Below, piece after piece: positions 1 to 12,793 of a DNA stretch of 64,000 bases. Numbering within the stretch: the first letter of the stretch is position 1; each line of letters starts with the position of its first letter. The position numbers were made by a program, and so were the translations under genes. The DNA lies in contig OZ007569.1 of the NCBI GenBank assembly GCA_963931925.1, positions 66,603,980 to 66,667,979 of the forward strand, written 5' to 3'. The notes below the pieces were generated by a model. That model ran no database searches. It saw nothing but the letters and a program-made list of their open reading frames with translations, and was not told where the DNA came from. This stretch comes from Onchidella celtica (taxonomy: Eukaryota > Mollusca > Gastropoda > Systellommatophora > Onchidiidae).

Positions 1-36
1 GGCAGGCTCTTGATGAACAGTGGCGCGCTATTTCAG
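1..36 (+). CDS. possible upstream FEZ exon end (partial)
   Basis: The window opens on sequence ending CAG before GTTTGT, a plausible 5' splice site. Frame 1 is open for 12 codons and ends in phase 0, which would fit the phase-0 exon at 3025. Frame 3 is also open but ends in the wrong phase. There is no recognisable FEZ homology in so short a piece, so this is only a candidate. Confidence 0.2.
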
Positions 37-2848
37 GTTTGTAACTTACCGGTGAATGAATTTACCTCAGTTGTGTTATTCGCAGCAGCTGAACTTTGTA
101 GTGGGCCACAGACATCAAATCTCACCTTCATTTAGCCGAGAGAGCTGGCGGATCTAAAGTTATATTGGCAGTGAACTCGCTGTGCGGTTTTTTGACATAG
201 TGCACACGGGGAGGAGCAGCCTGATAACCTTTACATGGGCGGCTCTGTGTGGGCGGGAAAAAGATCATTTATAAAAGGCTTAAGATTGTGCCCAAGTAAT
301 CAAAAGTAAAGTTACTTTGTTCCTGTTTTTATTTATTTCTCCTTTCCTTTCTTTTGGCACCTTTACTCTTCATCATTCCCGAGTCGCGATGGAGAAATTT
401 TTGTTACCGGGACTGTTTGGCGGGGATCATCCAGTAATTATCTTTTTACGCAGAAATTTTTTTTTTTTATTACAAAAAAAACAACAATGCATACACCATG
501 CGATCTGTGTGTCATAAATACTTGCTGACTTGGCTGCCGGTTGCTCAGCCATACACATGGATTTTAGTTTACAAGTATTACAATGTAAATGGCATGAAAA
601 CTAAATGACCATCTGCCTCACTACTGCACTTTTAATGAAATGTTGGTTATCTCGACCCTCGTGCTTTGGCCTGGATATTTGGAAATCATGACTCCCGGGG
701 ATGAGATAAGGGGATCATGGGAAATTACAGTATCAAAGTTTCCATTTAAAAAAATGAAATAAAATTTGAGAAAAAAGTTGTGGATTTTGTGGAACTTCGA
801 CAGAAAAAGAAAGAAATAGCAATGGGAGATACAGTTTTAGGTTTCAGTGATCTGAAATAATCTTGGGTTTCAATGATTTGAAATAATCTTAGATTTCATG
901 GGAATAAAGTTCATAATGTCGGGCCATGATATGCTGTGTGATTTTTCAAGCGATGATTATGCACGCTACTAGGCCTGGGTCTGGTTGGCCCACGTTATTA
1001 GTCACTGTCCCCTGTCACCTTTCTTTTCTTAAGAGCAATCATGGTCTAAAATGTCTAGCATTTCACTGGCACTTGGCATTCCACACGCAGCATTACCGAA
1101 CTTGCTATCACTCAGTGAATGAAGTGGATGCTTTCATGCTTGTTGCATAACGCGGCACCCTCCCACCTGTACATGGCAACATTCTGGAGAGGCAGGCAAG
1201 TAGCCTGGCATCATTAGCTGTGGATCAGCTTCCTTCCACCTCTCAGCCACAGGCTTGAGGGTCGCTAGCTTACGATGATTACGTGTACATGTATGTGTGT
1301 GCGTTGTGCGGGACCCTGGCTGAAGGGTGAGAGAATTGTAGAAAGTGAAACATCAACACTGCCGAAAACGAAGATCGAAAACAAGCGATGAGATTAGAGG
1401 TCCTCGTAGATAAATAAAACCATTTGGTTTCGGTGAGCAGTTCTGTTTTCTCGGCGCCCAAACCAGGGCAGGAGCAGTACATCTGCTTAGGTGAAGTTTT
1501 TGAAGGCATAAGAATTCAAGTCGTTCCCCTGGAGAAACTACCGGTGTATTGTGCATCCATCAATGAACAGACATCTGGCAGTGTTTATATTCGGTAATGG
1601 AATGCGATGACTGTTCATGTTCCTCTAATTAGGGTAGAAATTGTGCAGGGTCTGTTTGCTTGTGTCTACAGTATTGTAACATTGGTGTATGGAAAGTGTT
1701 TTGTGCATCATTTCATCGTACACGTGGCAGTGTATGTTACTCGCAAGGTTGCTTTTCACATCGATGGCTGTTTTGGATGGGAGTACTAGCCAAACCGTAA
1801 ATCCAGCAAGGCATCTAAATTGTACACTCAGCTTCAGCTTAAGGATGAACTTAACCAAAAACAGGAACGAGAAACTAACTTTTCTCTGTCCTGGATAATA
1901 TAATTATGTGTTAGTTTGTCTATTATGTAACGTATTTTATCAGTTATAGGCCTATGTGTGTCGTTATTTTACCTACCTGCAGATGTGTTTTGGTAGCCAC
2001 ATGTTAGTGATGGATAATTTGAGATGAACCCTTAAAATACTTTATTCAAGAGATCATCAAACTTACGTTGTATTGTGTACATGTATTTGAGTAGTGATTC
2101 TTAAATTTTAAAAAATAATTTTGGCGGTCGGTTGTGTATAAAGAAGCTAAAACAAGAGTGTGTCGGGAACAGATGGTGTTTAATCAGACACACAGAACAG
2201 TGAGCTATTCTATGGTAGTTGTCTCATTCACAACATCCTATTGTTTAATCCATGTTTCAAAATGTGGCCGGTGAAGTTGACATTATGTTTTGCATGAACT
2301 TCAAAGGATGTCTAAACCGATATGTAAATGCTGTTTATGCTGCAGCAGTATTTATTCAGAAATGACTAACGAAATGATATATTTATGAAAGCTCATGTAT
2401 AATAGTGATAATCAGAAAGTTCAACCATATTGACCCCGGTGGCAGGACCCACATCATGACAGACACCAACACCAATATCATCACCTGCAGTGATCCCAAC
2501 AGCCACGCAAGAAAAACAACAGAAACACCACTGCTACAAAATCATGCACTTTTGTTGCTGTTTCTCTAGTTACATTCACTACCTTTAAATTTCCCTTTCT
2601 TTTTTTCCTACATAAACCATCAGCCAACAGTGGCGCGGATACAGCAACAACCTGACCAAACACAAACTATCATTATCAGCACCAGTTCATAAAATTGGAC
2701 AGCTGACTGTGCCATCTACATGTACCAAAAAGTCAAATCAGAATAGCTGTTACTGATTTTGGCAAATAGCCAGTAATGAGTATGACCTTCGTGGGTTTAT
2801 ATATATTGTATTTTACCCGTGAAGGCTGTATAGTAAAAAGAAACTGAA

Positions 2849-2887
<39 letters not shown>

Positions 2888-3024
2888 CAAAACAATCAAA
2901 CTAGCAAACAATACCAACCACAAACAAAAACGCCTTGTCAAAATATAACGTGATGAGATATATTGCATACACACCATGGGGCCAGCATAAACTATACCAT
3001 AATGCAATGCCATGTCCTCGACAG
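37..3024. other. non-coding DNA upstream of FEZ exon at 3025 (probable intron)
   Basis: AT-rich sequence with only short unsupported ORFs. It ends in a CAG acceptor at 3022-3024. A GA dinucleotide run lies at 2851-2884. Nothing else was recognised. Confidence 0.5.
2851..2884. repeat. (GA)n microsatellite
   Basis: Uninterrupted GA dinucleotides, about 17 units, 140 bp upstream of the first clear FEZ exon. Confidence 0.95.
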
Positions 3025-3180
3025 GAGAGTGAACCCCCCACCCTGGATCTGTCGGACGATGAAGACCTAGCTCAGGCCTTCGATATGCATTCCTTGATTG
3101 TCAGCAGTCTGCACCCAGAGGAGGAGGACAAGATTCTCACTGCCGACGAAGTGATCAGTGAGATCGATGATATGATGAAG
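3025..3180 (+). CDS. FEZ: FEZ exon: acidic region
   Basis: Starts after CAG and ends AAG before GTAAGT, phase 0 at both ends, 52 codons. It encodes the acidic stretch ESEPPTLDLSDDEDL and the conserved LTADEVISEIDDMMK. Confidence 0.9.
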
Positions 3181-6100
3181 GTAAGTGAGCCAGGTTAGCT
3201 TACAAACTACATGTATTATTATTCCGTGTCTTTGATGTTCTTTGGAACTCAGAACTATCTAAGTCCTATTAGCATCATCTGTAATGTTGTCCGTGGTTGT
3301 GTTCTTATCGAGGCGAGCATATTAATTCATAGGCTGGCCTCGGTTCTTATGCATCGTATATCAACTGTAAGCTAACTCTCCACTTTTACTCTAAACACCT
3401 GGTGACTACATCCAAAAGTTGGCAGTACACGCCTGATGGAGAACGGGTCATTTTTCAAATCGCTGTTTTAAGCTTTGATGGCTTTTGAATTTTTTAAGTA
3501 TTGATGTGCGATTTTTTTTTTTTTTAACTTGTGAAAAATTTATTGCATGTTTTATGTAGTTTATATATATATATTAAATTTAATCGTGATGTTTTGGGGG
3601 TCTGCTTTTGTGTAGTTGTTCATGCACAACGAACGAAATGTGGATCGTGGTGTAATAAGGGATGAGAAAATACAGCTATCGCAATCTGTACTGTGCACTT
3701 AAATCATGAAGAGCTATTTCCAGTTGTTGCATGTGCCATTCACCTCTTTCTTCATTTTCTCTGTGTGTGGATTTTCGCCCTTGTCAGCATCTATCTTTTA
3801 TGCTGGAGTTAACCATGTATTATTATCTCTGCATTGTCCTCTCCCTCTTTTCGCTTTTTTTCTTCCACATTTTCTTTTTCGTTCGTTTAGCGGGGGGGGG
3901 GGGGGGGCTTTAGCGGGATGTGTCAGATGTCTTCCGTTATTTACGGTCTAGAAATCAAGAGCAAAGCGTACAGTAAAGAGCTGCCGCCTCAGTGAACAGC
4001 TGCGGCAGGAAATGTTTTGCCCACTTGTTCCACATAGCTTTCATACAGCGTCAGCATCCCTTAAAGACTGCGCAGAAAAAGAAGAAGATTAAAAAAAAAA
4101 AAAGCAACTATATTTCCATCATTTATACCAAAGGTCAACAGGAAAAACGGGTGTTTCCTTTCAGTCGTTGATTAATTTTTCTTTTCATGTGAGGCAGGTT
4201 CTCACGGCCCCATTATGGTCGACGAAGTGCGGTTTTATTCCATTTTATTTTTGACAGCAATCGTCCATCTGAACGAACCAGTTTTTAGTTTCTTCTGTGA
4301 CTTGTGCGAGTAACCTGGGGGAAAGATTTAACCGCGCGACTGCAAAAAAAAAAAAAAGCATAATTAACAAGGCTAATCCAGACATGCAAGTGGCATTTCT
4401 TTGGCGAACTGGCTTTTTTTTTTTTTAAAGTTCAAATGGCATTTATGATTTTTTGCAGTAATGCTTAAGCCAGTAGCTAAATATTTCTCTAAATTCTACC
4501 ACCCAGAATTTCTACATTATAGGGCGGCGGTTTAAGCTTCATTTTCCATTTGCGAAGAAACACTTCCAGGCATGCATCTAGTGCCAAGCTTAGCCGACTG
4601 AGCATTTCGTCTAATGCACGTTCTGAGATTCGGTGCTCAAGAGTTGGGTTTAACCCCAGCTTGCCCTAGATGTCGGTCCTGGTCGCCAGTGCTGGCTGTG
4701 CGGAGATCGATCAAGTGCGATCTTGACGAATGAATGTATTATTTTGATAGAGCTGTATGATAGGGGATCACCTATAAATGTTTGTCTCCCCTTTCCTGTG
4801 GTATCGCGTGAGGGCCGGCTCCATTTCTCGTTTTCTGCAGTTTTACAAATTGCATTTTGATCTCATCCTTGCTGGCGGCGACCGTTTGGATGTTTGGCCT
4901 GTTCGAACAGCAGCCTCGTGGGCCTTTTTGGTTCTCTCTGGCATAGCTACCAAATAATGTGACCAGGTCGTTTGATGTGTTGAGATTCACTGAAAATAAC
5001 GAGCACTTCTTATTGCTAAAAGAGATGCCACCTGTAGTATTTGGCAACCTGCCATTACTATGTTGTGCGGTACCTATACATAATTAAAATGTACAGCAGT
5101 TAGTTTAGGAAATATGATTCTACATGCACAACTTTCAGAGTGCTCATCTTCATGTGTGCTTCTGGTATGGTAAGTAGATAGCACGCATCTGGTCACTTTT
5201 TGGTAAGGTAAATGAATGAGCCGTAAGATTTTCAAATAAGAAACGGTGAAAAGATGTAAGAAAGGAGATTTTCGTGACCAGTAAAATAATGAGATACCAG
5301 CTGAGCTAAAATTCAGCTTTTGTTGCAAAAGGGAAGAAACACGCAAGAAAACGGCAGACCTACTAAAAAGATCGTAAGTTCCATCTGGTACAAATAATAA
5401 GATAATTAGAAATTACGGCCAATCCTTTCTGTTTGTTCTGTTGGGAATTGTCACACTTTCTGTGTATGTATTGTGGTTTGTCAGTGACAATAGGAAACCC
5501 ATAAGTATTGTAAAATGCAAGTCCTTGAGGCAAATCGAAATGAATCTGTCGAGATAGACGCACATTTATGCAAAAGAGAAAAACAAACTTTTTCAGTACG
5601 TTCGGGACACAGATTTCTGGAAAGAACCTGCAGCAAAGAGAACTTACCAAATAGTTAGTGATCGAGTCTACATTGTCATGTATCCGGGGGAAAAAAATAC
5701 CTCCAGCTTTTTTTTTTGCGTGTGTGTAAATTTTTGTTTTCACCTCGGGGGTGAAAAAAGGGCGGTGGAACAATCAGGACAGTGTCAGTTGGAAAAAGTT
5801 GCTTGCATTGCCGACAGAAACACAAAGTCGATGTCTGAAGGGTCGATCTGTTTGTCTGTCCATACACGCTCATCAGCATGGCTTTGCATATTTGCATGCC
5901 ATCATGTCTTTCTGTCTGTCTGCCTGTTCGCATATTTGTGTTTTTCATTTCCTGTGTTGTGTGTTCAGCGCCGAATCCGACCAGTCAGTAGTGCTGTGGA
6001 CGTGGCTTCACTCAAGGAACTGGGCCAAGCAGACATTGATTTGTATTGTGGCATCGATTGGAAGCCATCAAATCAAGACAGTTTGTTTAAATTTGGAAAA

Positions 6101-9100
6101 ACCGGCGGGGGGGGGGGGGGGGGAGGAAGATGCCGCCCCACCTCACCGCAAAAAGAAAGTTTCACCAAAATGAAGGAAGTAGAGAGGAAGGCGAGGGCCG
6201 GGGTGGCTTTGGCCAATTGTCAACTTTTTCATTTCTCACGTTCATTTGCCGAGCCTGAGGCCAGTTATCGGCGCCCCCCCCCCCCCCCCCCTAGTGTTTA
6301 TCGGTCTTTCGTCTCCTTATTTCTCTTCCTCGTTCTTAATTTTTCTCCTTTTGAAGCTGCAGTTTTGTCATGCATTAAAAGTAAGGTCTGGGGGGGGGGG
6401 GGGGAAGCGCCTCTATGCATTGCTCAGTGCCTTACCAGGAATCCACTATCGCTGGTAAGTAAACCCAGAGACGCGGTCCACTTAAGTTTATTGAAACAGG
6501 TTGAAAGAAAGCATACAGGGCAGCTGAGGAATGTGATTTCATCCTTTCTTTACAGATGCAGGAAAATAAAAGTGGGGACAGCATGAATCATGGTCACTGT
6601 AAGAAAGGTTTCCGTATTTTATCCTTTCTCTTTGTTTTCCCACCACCCTGTAGTTTCCTGGACATGACAGGTTCCATTTTACGTATTTTCTTACCCATAT
6701 CTCCACCCACCTATCCCCACGACTTGGTATTTGGGATATTGCACCGCCATTCATAGCCTATAAGTAATTTTTTTCGCTCGTACGTCTTCGCTCCTTCTCC
6801 CCACCCCTCAGATCCTCTCTTCTCTCAAACAATTCTCCATTGATTGTACTCACAGTCACAGGGTTAATTCAATCAGAGAGTGGGCACGTGCCGGCCACCA
6901 GGATATTACGCCGGTGCACAAACAATCTGTGCTTTACAGTAGACACGCAATCACTAAGACTTTCATCACATAATGCGCGCGCGCGCACACACCCGCACAC
7001 ACACACACAACACACGCATGTCTAAGCAGAATCAGATAACTGAACACAGTGGAATATTTTAACGAATAGGCCTATCATTGTAAAAAACAACCAAAAAAAA
7101 AACAGGCTATAGATGACAGTCCTTACGTCATTGAGGACAGATGACGAATCTGTGATCTTTGAATATCATTTGTTTCAGAGTACAGTACATGCATCTTGTT
7201 TAATGTATGGTCAAGGTGGAGCTGGAACAAACAGATAAACCAAGTCTGAACTCAAAATATGTGGCGAAATCAGGGTTTGAGAAAGCTGGCAAAGGTTATT
7301 TGAGGTGCACCTGTTGCAAAACGAATTGCTAATTCCTTTTCCTTGCATTGTAAGAACAAATCCACAGGATTGATCAAATGATCGATCACACACACACGTG
7401 TGCATTGTGTCTTCAGGTCCACCTAGTAAGATGTGCTCGTCTCCAGGCTCTTCCTTCCCACCATACCCTCCAGAGACAATAGTCCCCGATAAAAAGGTGT
7501 CAGGTTTAGTTCTGTGACCCACGCCATTATCAAGAGGACTGTTTTCTTTCATGCTGCATCCTTTCATCATCAGACTTTTCTTTCTCTTCACATGTTCCTC
7601 ACAACCCGCCTTGGGTTCCACCTCCCAGCCCCTACAGCAATACATCTTGAAGCGATATCATACAGGGTGGCTCACGTTTCCTGTCTAGTTCTTCACTCTT
7701 ATATTATCTCTCTATCTCAGCGCTGCAGTTTTTGTACTGTTATTGTGGGCAGCTGGTTGCCCTGCTAAGTCTATTGTTTTGGGGTATAGTGGCACAGGGT
7801 AGTGACACTGCCAGCCTCCAGCTTTGGTGGATAGACGCTGTTGGGTTCCAGTGAACCATTGACTTTACCAGTTTGTAGACTGTCTTCTCCTGGATAAAAG
7901 TTTACATTGCAGCTTTGTGTCTTCATTTTGGAGGGCTATACCTCATGCGGATTTTCATTGTCCTTGGCTCTTGAAAGACACATAATTCATTATTACGTTT
8001 CAGTTGATTACATTAAATGTCCATGAATTTATTTGTTTGTTTGTGAAAGTGAATGATAATCGCTTGTGAGGAACAAATTTATGCAGTTTAAGGTTTGTTC
8101 CCCCCCTTCATATATAATATGTTTTAATCATTTTGCTCAACCGTTCATCTATTTAAATCATGGCTTTGGGCATTGTTTTTGTTGCCTTTTTATTTGTTGT
8201 AATCAAGCATTGAAATGGTGCAGATACATGGTTTTAAATGCCTTTTCCTAATTATTTTACTTTTTTATTCTTTTCCTGTAAATTAATGTCAAGAAATTGC
8301 TCCATTATTTGGCATAAAATTGGAAATTACATCTGATGTCTTAATTAAAGCCAGGAATTGTATGTGAAAATAAATATGTTTTTTAGACATGAATCCTCTT
8401 GTTAAATACATGAATCCATGAAGTCCAGCGGAATTCTGCTTTAAAAATGCTGTTTCACCGACCTTCAAGGATAGAAAAATCTTGAAAAAGTTTGCCAATC
8501 ATATTATAATGAAGAGAGAAACAGTTGTTTCTCTATGACTAAATAATTTATGTAATCATAGAGAATGCTGTGAAATTCAGTCAGATAAAACTGTTTCAGT
8601 GCTCCTGCGCCCCACCCCCACCCAGATTTATTAATTAAGATACATGTGCTGAATATACTATCATTTTACAGAAATAGAAAAGCCTGTGTTCATCTGAAAG
8701 AGATGGCTGTTTCCATGTGTTTGATAGAGATGTCGTTTGTTCATTTGTTTGGTAGCAGGTCTAGTTTCAGGTGTTTGATAGAGAAGATTGCTCTCATTGG
8801 CTTCATAGAGAAGTCATATGTTCATCTGTTTTGGTTGAGAGGTCTTTTTTCATGTGCATATATTTAATAGAGAGGCCTGTTTTCATCAGTTTGATAAAGA
8901 AGTTGTCTGTTCATCTGTTTGATAGGAACCCTCACCTGAAGACTACTTCAACGCCATGCAAGAAACACCAGAAGATGAAGCCTATGTCAAAGTCAAAAAG
9001 ACCTTAGCTACATTGTCAGGCTACACCAAAGATGGTGAGTACAGTTTTGTGTCTCTGAAGCAGTTACATTAGTGCCCTACACTGAAATACATACAATTCA

Positions 9101-12100
9101 TCTCAGATGGCCAGGGAATGTACCATCGTTTAGCCAGTAAGTATGGTTTAAAGAAAGAAAAAAAAAAGAGAGAATTAGAGCTGCATATCTTCAGGAGGGA
9201 ATAGAGGCATGTTATTAATGCCTGGAGCTGAAGTAAATTAGCTAATGACAGACCGTCATGCATCTAACGATATACCATTCCATGAAATGTGTCAGATTGT
9301 TGACATAATATATAAATATCGGCTTTAATGAAAATTACTGTAGGCCTATTTTGGCATGGCAGGGTTATCATGTAACAGCTCAACATTTACGTTTTTGTGC
9401 ATATAATTTCTATACAGAGGATCTTACAGGTATAAAATGTACATGTATTTAATTTTGAGTTTTATTCCTGATAGCGTTAGTGAAACAATTCTGACTGGGT
9501 ATGATTTAAGATCAAACAATTCAAATCACATTTTTCTCCTCAGAGCTGAAAGGAATGTCCCAGGCTGCCCTGAATGAACTAGTAGCTGAGTATGACACTA
9601 CAACAAAGATGCTGTCAGAAATGCTGGTCTCGGAGCTTGCCTTGCGGGACGAGCTGGAATTTGACAAAGAGCTGAAAAACCAGTTTATCTCTCTGCTGCT
9701 CACAATTCAGAAAAAACGACGAGATTGTCACAGCGACCGCAAGAAGAAGAAATCCAAAAATGGAGGAGCAGCAGGTCCCACTGAGAATGGAACAGGAAAT
9801 GTAAGAAGAGACTTTTTTAAAATCACTTTCAGATTCTTCTTCAGTAATTATGCTTCTAAAGATTGAAACTCCATTAACGAGCATCTAAATGTCGCATACA
9901 TGGAAACATTTTAATTAGAGTAATACATGTAATTTGTTAAACTGTTCAGGAAGGAAAGTTTTCGTGGCAGCTTGACAGTTTACCTCTGTAAATCTCTGTC
10001 TCAAAAGTAAGGTAGAAAAATGTGCATTTGTATACATGTATTATATGTGAAGACTCGTTCAAATGGTAGTTTTATGCATTGTGCTATTGTATGGAGAATT
10101 TTTATGCTTAAACTATTGGAAAGGTTTTCTGCAACAGTTTGTAAGCTGTTGGTCCAAGTAAAAGAAGATCATAATGACATCAAGTTTTGTCATGATTAAT
10201 TGATTGCAGCAATGTTCCTTGTCATTTTTCCAAACCGCTGAATGGAACTTTTGATGCTTTGAGCACAAATATTTTAAATTCAAAGCTAGTGCACGACATT
10301 CAAATTTTTGTGCAATATTCAGATGTGTGCAGCACCAATGAAGCGACTGCGCAGCCATGTGCCCGCTGTGCGCAGAATGAACATTGGGTTGTGGGGTGAT
10401 TTCCTCTCTTGTTTGTTTGTTCGGCTATATTGTTGAACTATATATGGCAAGAAGGATTATAACAAAGTTTCTATGTTTAGTTTGCTGTGAAAGGGAATGA
10501 AAGCAGTTGCCCGAAGTATTTATATCATTGTTCATTTTCTTTTATTTTTTTCAGTTTTTGACCACAGCCATCCCCTACCATCCATGCCAGGGGCCACCAA
10601 CATCTGAGCAGTTACAGATCTACATCAAAAGTAAGATTAATTGATCTAATTTCCCTAGCATTCAACACTCTGCTGTCTAGGAGAGGAGATTATTTCTTGA
10701 CAGTGACATCCTATCAGGAGTCAACCGGGGATTGTACAAAGGCATTTAAGCAAGAAGAAATACGTAAAATATGCATACGGTACCTCTCTCAAGGGAACAT
10801 TTTAAATTTTTTTTTGTTTGGAAATTAAGAATTGCAACAGGAAATATTGTGAATGTTGTAGCTTCCATCACTGAACATAGGGCTACAGAAGGCTGAGGTG
10901 CCACTTGGTATAGGATCTTTATTGAAATAGTTTTCAATAATCAATAGGAAAATGAAACATCACATTGTTCACCTTAATGATTAGTTACACATGTGCCAAA
11001 CTTTACGCTTAAAAAAGTAATTTTGTTTTGAATATCATTTTAGAAATACTTAGGTACATATTGTAGGCTACATGTATACATAACTATTTTATAAGACATG
11101 TATGTGTAGTTGTGTTCATACTAGAGTGAATTATCAAGAAGTATAATATTTCATTTCAAGTCTGGGCAGAAGAAATGTTGTCTATATGCATGAAATGTTC
11201 TCTACACCAATTGATTTCCAGACATCATTCAGAAGAATGTCAAATTACAGTATTAATTCCTTATTATCATTTTGTGTCCAGTTTTGCAAGCCATCAATGA
11301 GGATAGCTCCTCTGTTCCAACCCTGCTGACCGACTATATACTCAAAGGTAAATACAATGTCTCTCTTCACGTCATCTTTTCTTGCTGTTTAATGTGAATG
11401 GTTGTGACCCACCTACCTGCTTAATCACAATCTTGTAATACAAACACCTACAGAATGATTGATGTCAAAGTATCATAATCATACAGTAAAACCTCGTTAT
11501 ACCGCCAAGTAAGGGGCAAACAGAAAATTGGCGGTATAACGAGAATGGCGGTACAACGAAAATACCATGTAGAACAAGGGAAATAAGTAATTTACCAACA
11601 TTGGACTGGCTAACAAAGTAACATGTCAAAAATATTGCAGTTATCTCCCTTATCACTCTACTGGCCATAAACCGCCGTTGTCATTTTGAAGTTTACATTG
11701 CTTGCATTTGTATTTTTTTGTTGTTGTTGTTTTTTGTGTTTATGTGTGTTGGAGTTTATTTATTCAGGAAATTGCACCTTAAGAGTAAAAGTATTATGTA
11801 TTGCAACACGACAAATAATGCTACATTACAATTCAGCAACAAACGTGTGTTGTTTGCATCGTACCCCGCGACCGGTATGAACCAGTTGGAGCATCACCTC
11901 GCGCGTGCTTACGTTCGTTCGCAAACTCTTTATTGAAATGTGACCCGTCTTTCCCACTGCATGCCCCATCAGTAGGCCTATCAGGACTTCAAAAGCGAAT
12001 ACTGTGTAGTAGGATTGGTGTTTGAGTAACAAGCACAGACTTGTGGCGCCATGTGATCTTCCGTCTGTTAGGTGGATTTAGGTAGAGGTGGGGAGTGGGG

Positions 12101-12793
12101 GTTAAATTTACGTTGGCGCTATAACGAGCAATATTTACTATACTCAAGTTATGAATGTAGCAGTCAAACTGTTGGCGGATGGCGGTATAACGAGATTTTT
12201 AGTGACTTTGTATAGGTGTCAGATCCGTTCCACGGCGAAAAGCTGGCGGTATGCGGGAATGGCGGTATAACGGAGGGCGGTATAGCGAGGTTTTACTGTA
12301 TATGATGATGCATATATATATAATGTAGTTATGAGAAATACTATAAGTGCAGCAAAATAAAAAAAATTTCTTGTTTTAAATGTGACAGAAAATTTGCCTA
12401 TTTCACCTATAAAGAGTTGCTACATGTATCAAGCAATAAAGAGCAAGTTATTATGAATTCTATACAGCTTCAGTGGGATGTTGAAATGTATTGTACCCAT
12501 CCTAGTTTCATTTCACAGCAGTGTTTGCCCAAGAACATTGTGACTGGGGGACAGAACCTATGTAAAAAGTTTTTGAAGAGTTTATAGACTAGTTTCAAGA
12601 AGGGATCAAGTTTGATCAAATACAGCTTTCCTGGATTGCTGTAAAATTTTTTGAAACACTTAAACCAACCTTCAAAAAAGGGGCAAGGGATGAAGATGCA
12701 ACGTATATTATTGAACGTGTTATCATAGCTTCTTTTCATTTGTAATTTTTTTTTTTGTATTTGTTTTTCTTTTCAGTTCTTTGTCCAACATAA
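3025..12793 (+). CDS. FEZ: FEZ / UNC-76 (fasciculation and elongation protein zeta), C-terminal two thirds
   Basis: FEZ/UNC-76 proteins are cytoplasmic kinesin-1 cargo adaptors needed for axon outgrowth and fasciculation. Six exons were assigned: 3025-3180, 8926-9034, 9544-9800, 10555-10630, 11282-11347 and 12777-12793. All have GT-AG borders and matching phases; together they give 681 nt, or 226 residues plus a TAA stop. Family hallmarks are present: an acidic block followed by LTADEVISEIDDMM, the coiled-coil core ALRDELEFDKELKNQFISLL, then TTAIPYH, VPTLLTDYILK and the terminal VLCPT. Vertebrate FEZ1 is about 390 residues, so roughly 160 N-terminal residues should lie before the window. No frameshift or stop was seen, so the gene looks intact. 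Confidence 0.95.
4585..4700 (+). repeat. possible tRNA-derived SINE fragment
   Basis: An A-box-like TAGCCGACTGAG at 4591 is followed about 55 bp later by a B-box-like GGGTTTAACCCC at 4646. The spacing suits a pol III promoter, but no tail or target duplication was seen. It could be chance. Confidence 0.22.
8685..8925 (+). repeat. degenerate minisatellite abutting a FEZ splice acceptor
   Basis: Diverged repeats of roughly 40-55 bp, built around TGTTTGATAGAGA and GTTCATCTG-like words (for example at 8719, 8774, 8886 and 8917). The last copy supplies the acceptor TGTTTGATAG used at 8926. Confidence 0.6.
8926..9034 (+). CDS. FEZ: FEZ exon: linker before the coiled coil
   Basis: Acceptor TAG, donor GATG before GTGAGT; 36 codons plus one base. 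It encodes EPSPEDYFNAM and onward to GYTKD and joins MMK of the previous exon in phase 0. Confidence 0.88.
9544..9800 (+). CDS. FEZ: FEZ exon: conserved coiled-coil core
   Basis: Acceptor CAG at 9541-9543, donor AAT before GTAAGA. It carries the most conserved part of the family, LVSELALRDELEFDKELKN, then a basic KKRRD and RKKKKSK tail. It enters with two bases and leaves in phase 0. Confidence 0.95.
10555..10630 (+). CDS. FEZ: FEZ exon: TTAIPYH region
   Basis: Acceptor TTTTTTCAG, donor before GTAAGA; 25 codons plus one base. FLTTAIPYHPCQGPP and QLQIYIK match the FEZ family C-terminal region. Confidence 0.92.
11282..11347 (+). CDS. FEZ: FEZ exon: TLLTDYILK region
   Basis: Acceptor CCAG, donor AAAG before GTAAAT. 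ILQAINEDSSSVPTLLTDY and ILK match the near-invariant end of the family. Confidence 0.93.
11484..12298. mobile_element. Tigger/pogo-like MITE in a FEZ intron
   Basis: The element is 815 bp and bounded by TA on both sides (11482-11483 and 12299-12300). Its ends are inverted repeats: CAGTAAAACCTCGTTATACC on the left and GGCGGTATAGCGAGGTTTTA then CTG on the right. Extra copies of GGCGGTATAACGA lie just inside both ends. The CAGT terminus and TA target are typical of Tc1/mariner-pogo (Tigger) elements. No transposase ORF is present, so it is non-autonomous. Confidence 0.85.
12777..12793 (+). CDS. FEZ: FEZ terminal coding exon (VLCPT stop)
   Basis: Acceptor TTTTCAG. Two bases complete a Val codon, followed by Leu-Cys-Pro-Thr-TAA. 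The terminal VLCPT is the family signature, which justifies so short a coding segment. Confidence 0.93.

Larger units (their letters stand above)
3181..8925 (+). other. FEZ intron, 5.7 kb
   Basis: No supported exon was found inside. It holds four long G or C homopolymer tracts (3892-3907, 6107-6123, 6274-6291, 6390-6404), a GC/CA run near 6977-7013, a weak SINE-like candidate at about 4585-4700, and a degenerate minisatellite running into the 3' splice site. Confidence 0.8.

Noticed and set aside
5968-6060. Possible extra FEZ exon after a TTCAG (SLKELGQADIDLYC frame)
   Set aside because: The acceptor is reasonable and the frame open, but no donor follows and the text has no FEZ similarity; exons 3180 and 8926 join directly in phase 0.
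6556-6598. 43-nt exon between TTTACAG and GTAAGA in FEZ intron
   Set aside because: Good splice sites, but 43 nt would shift the frame into the next exon. At most a cryptic or unproductive exon.
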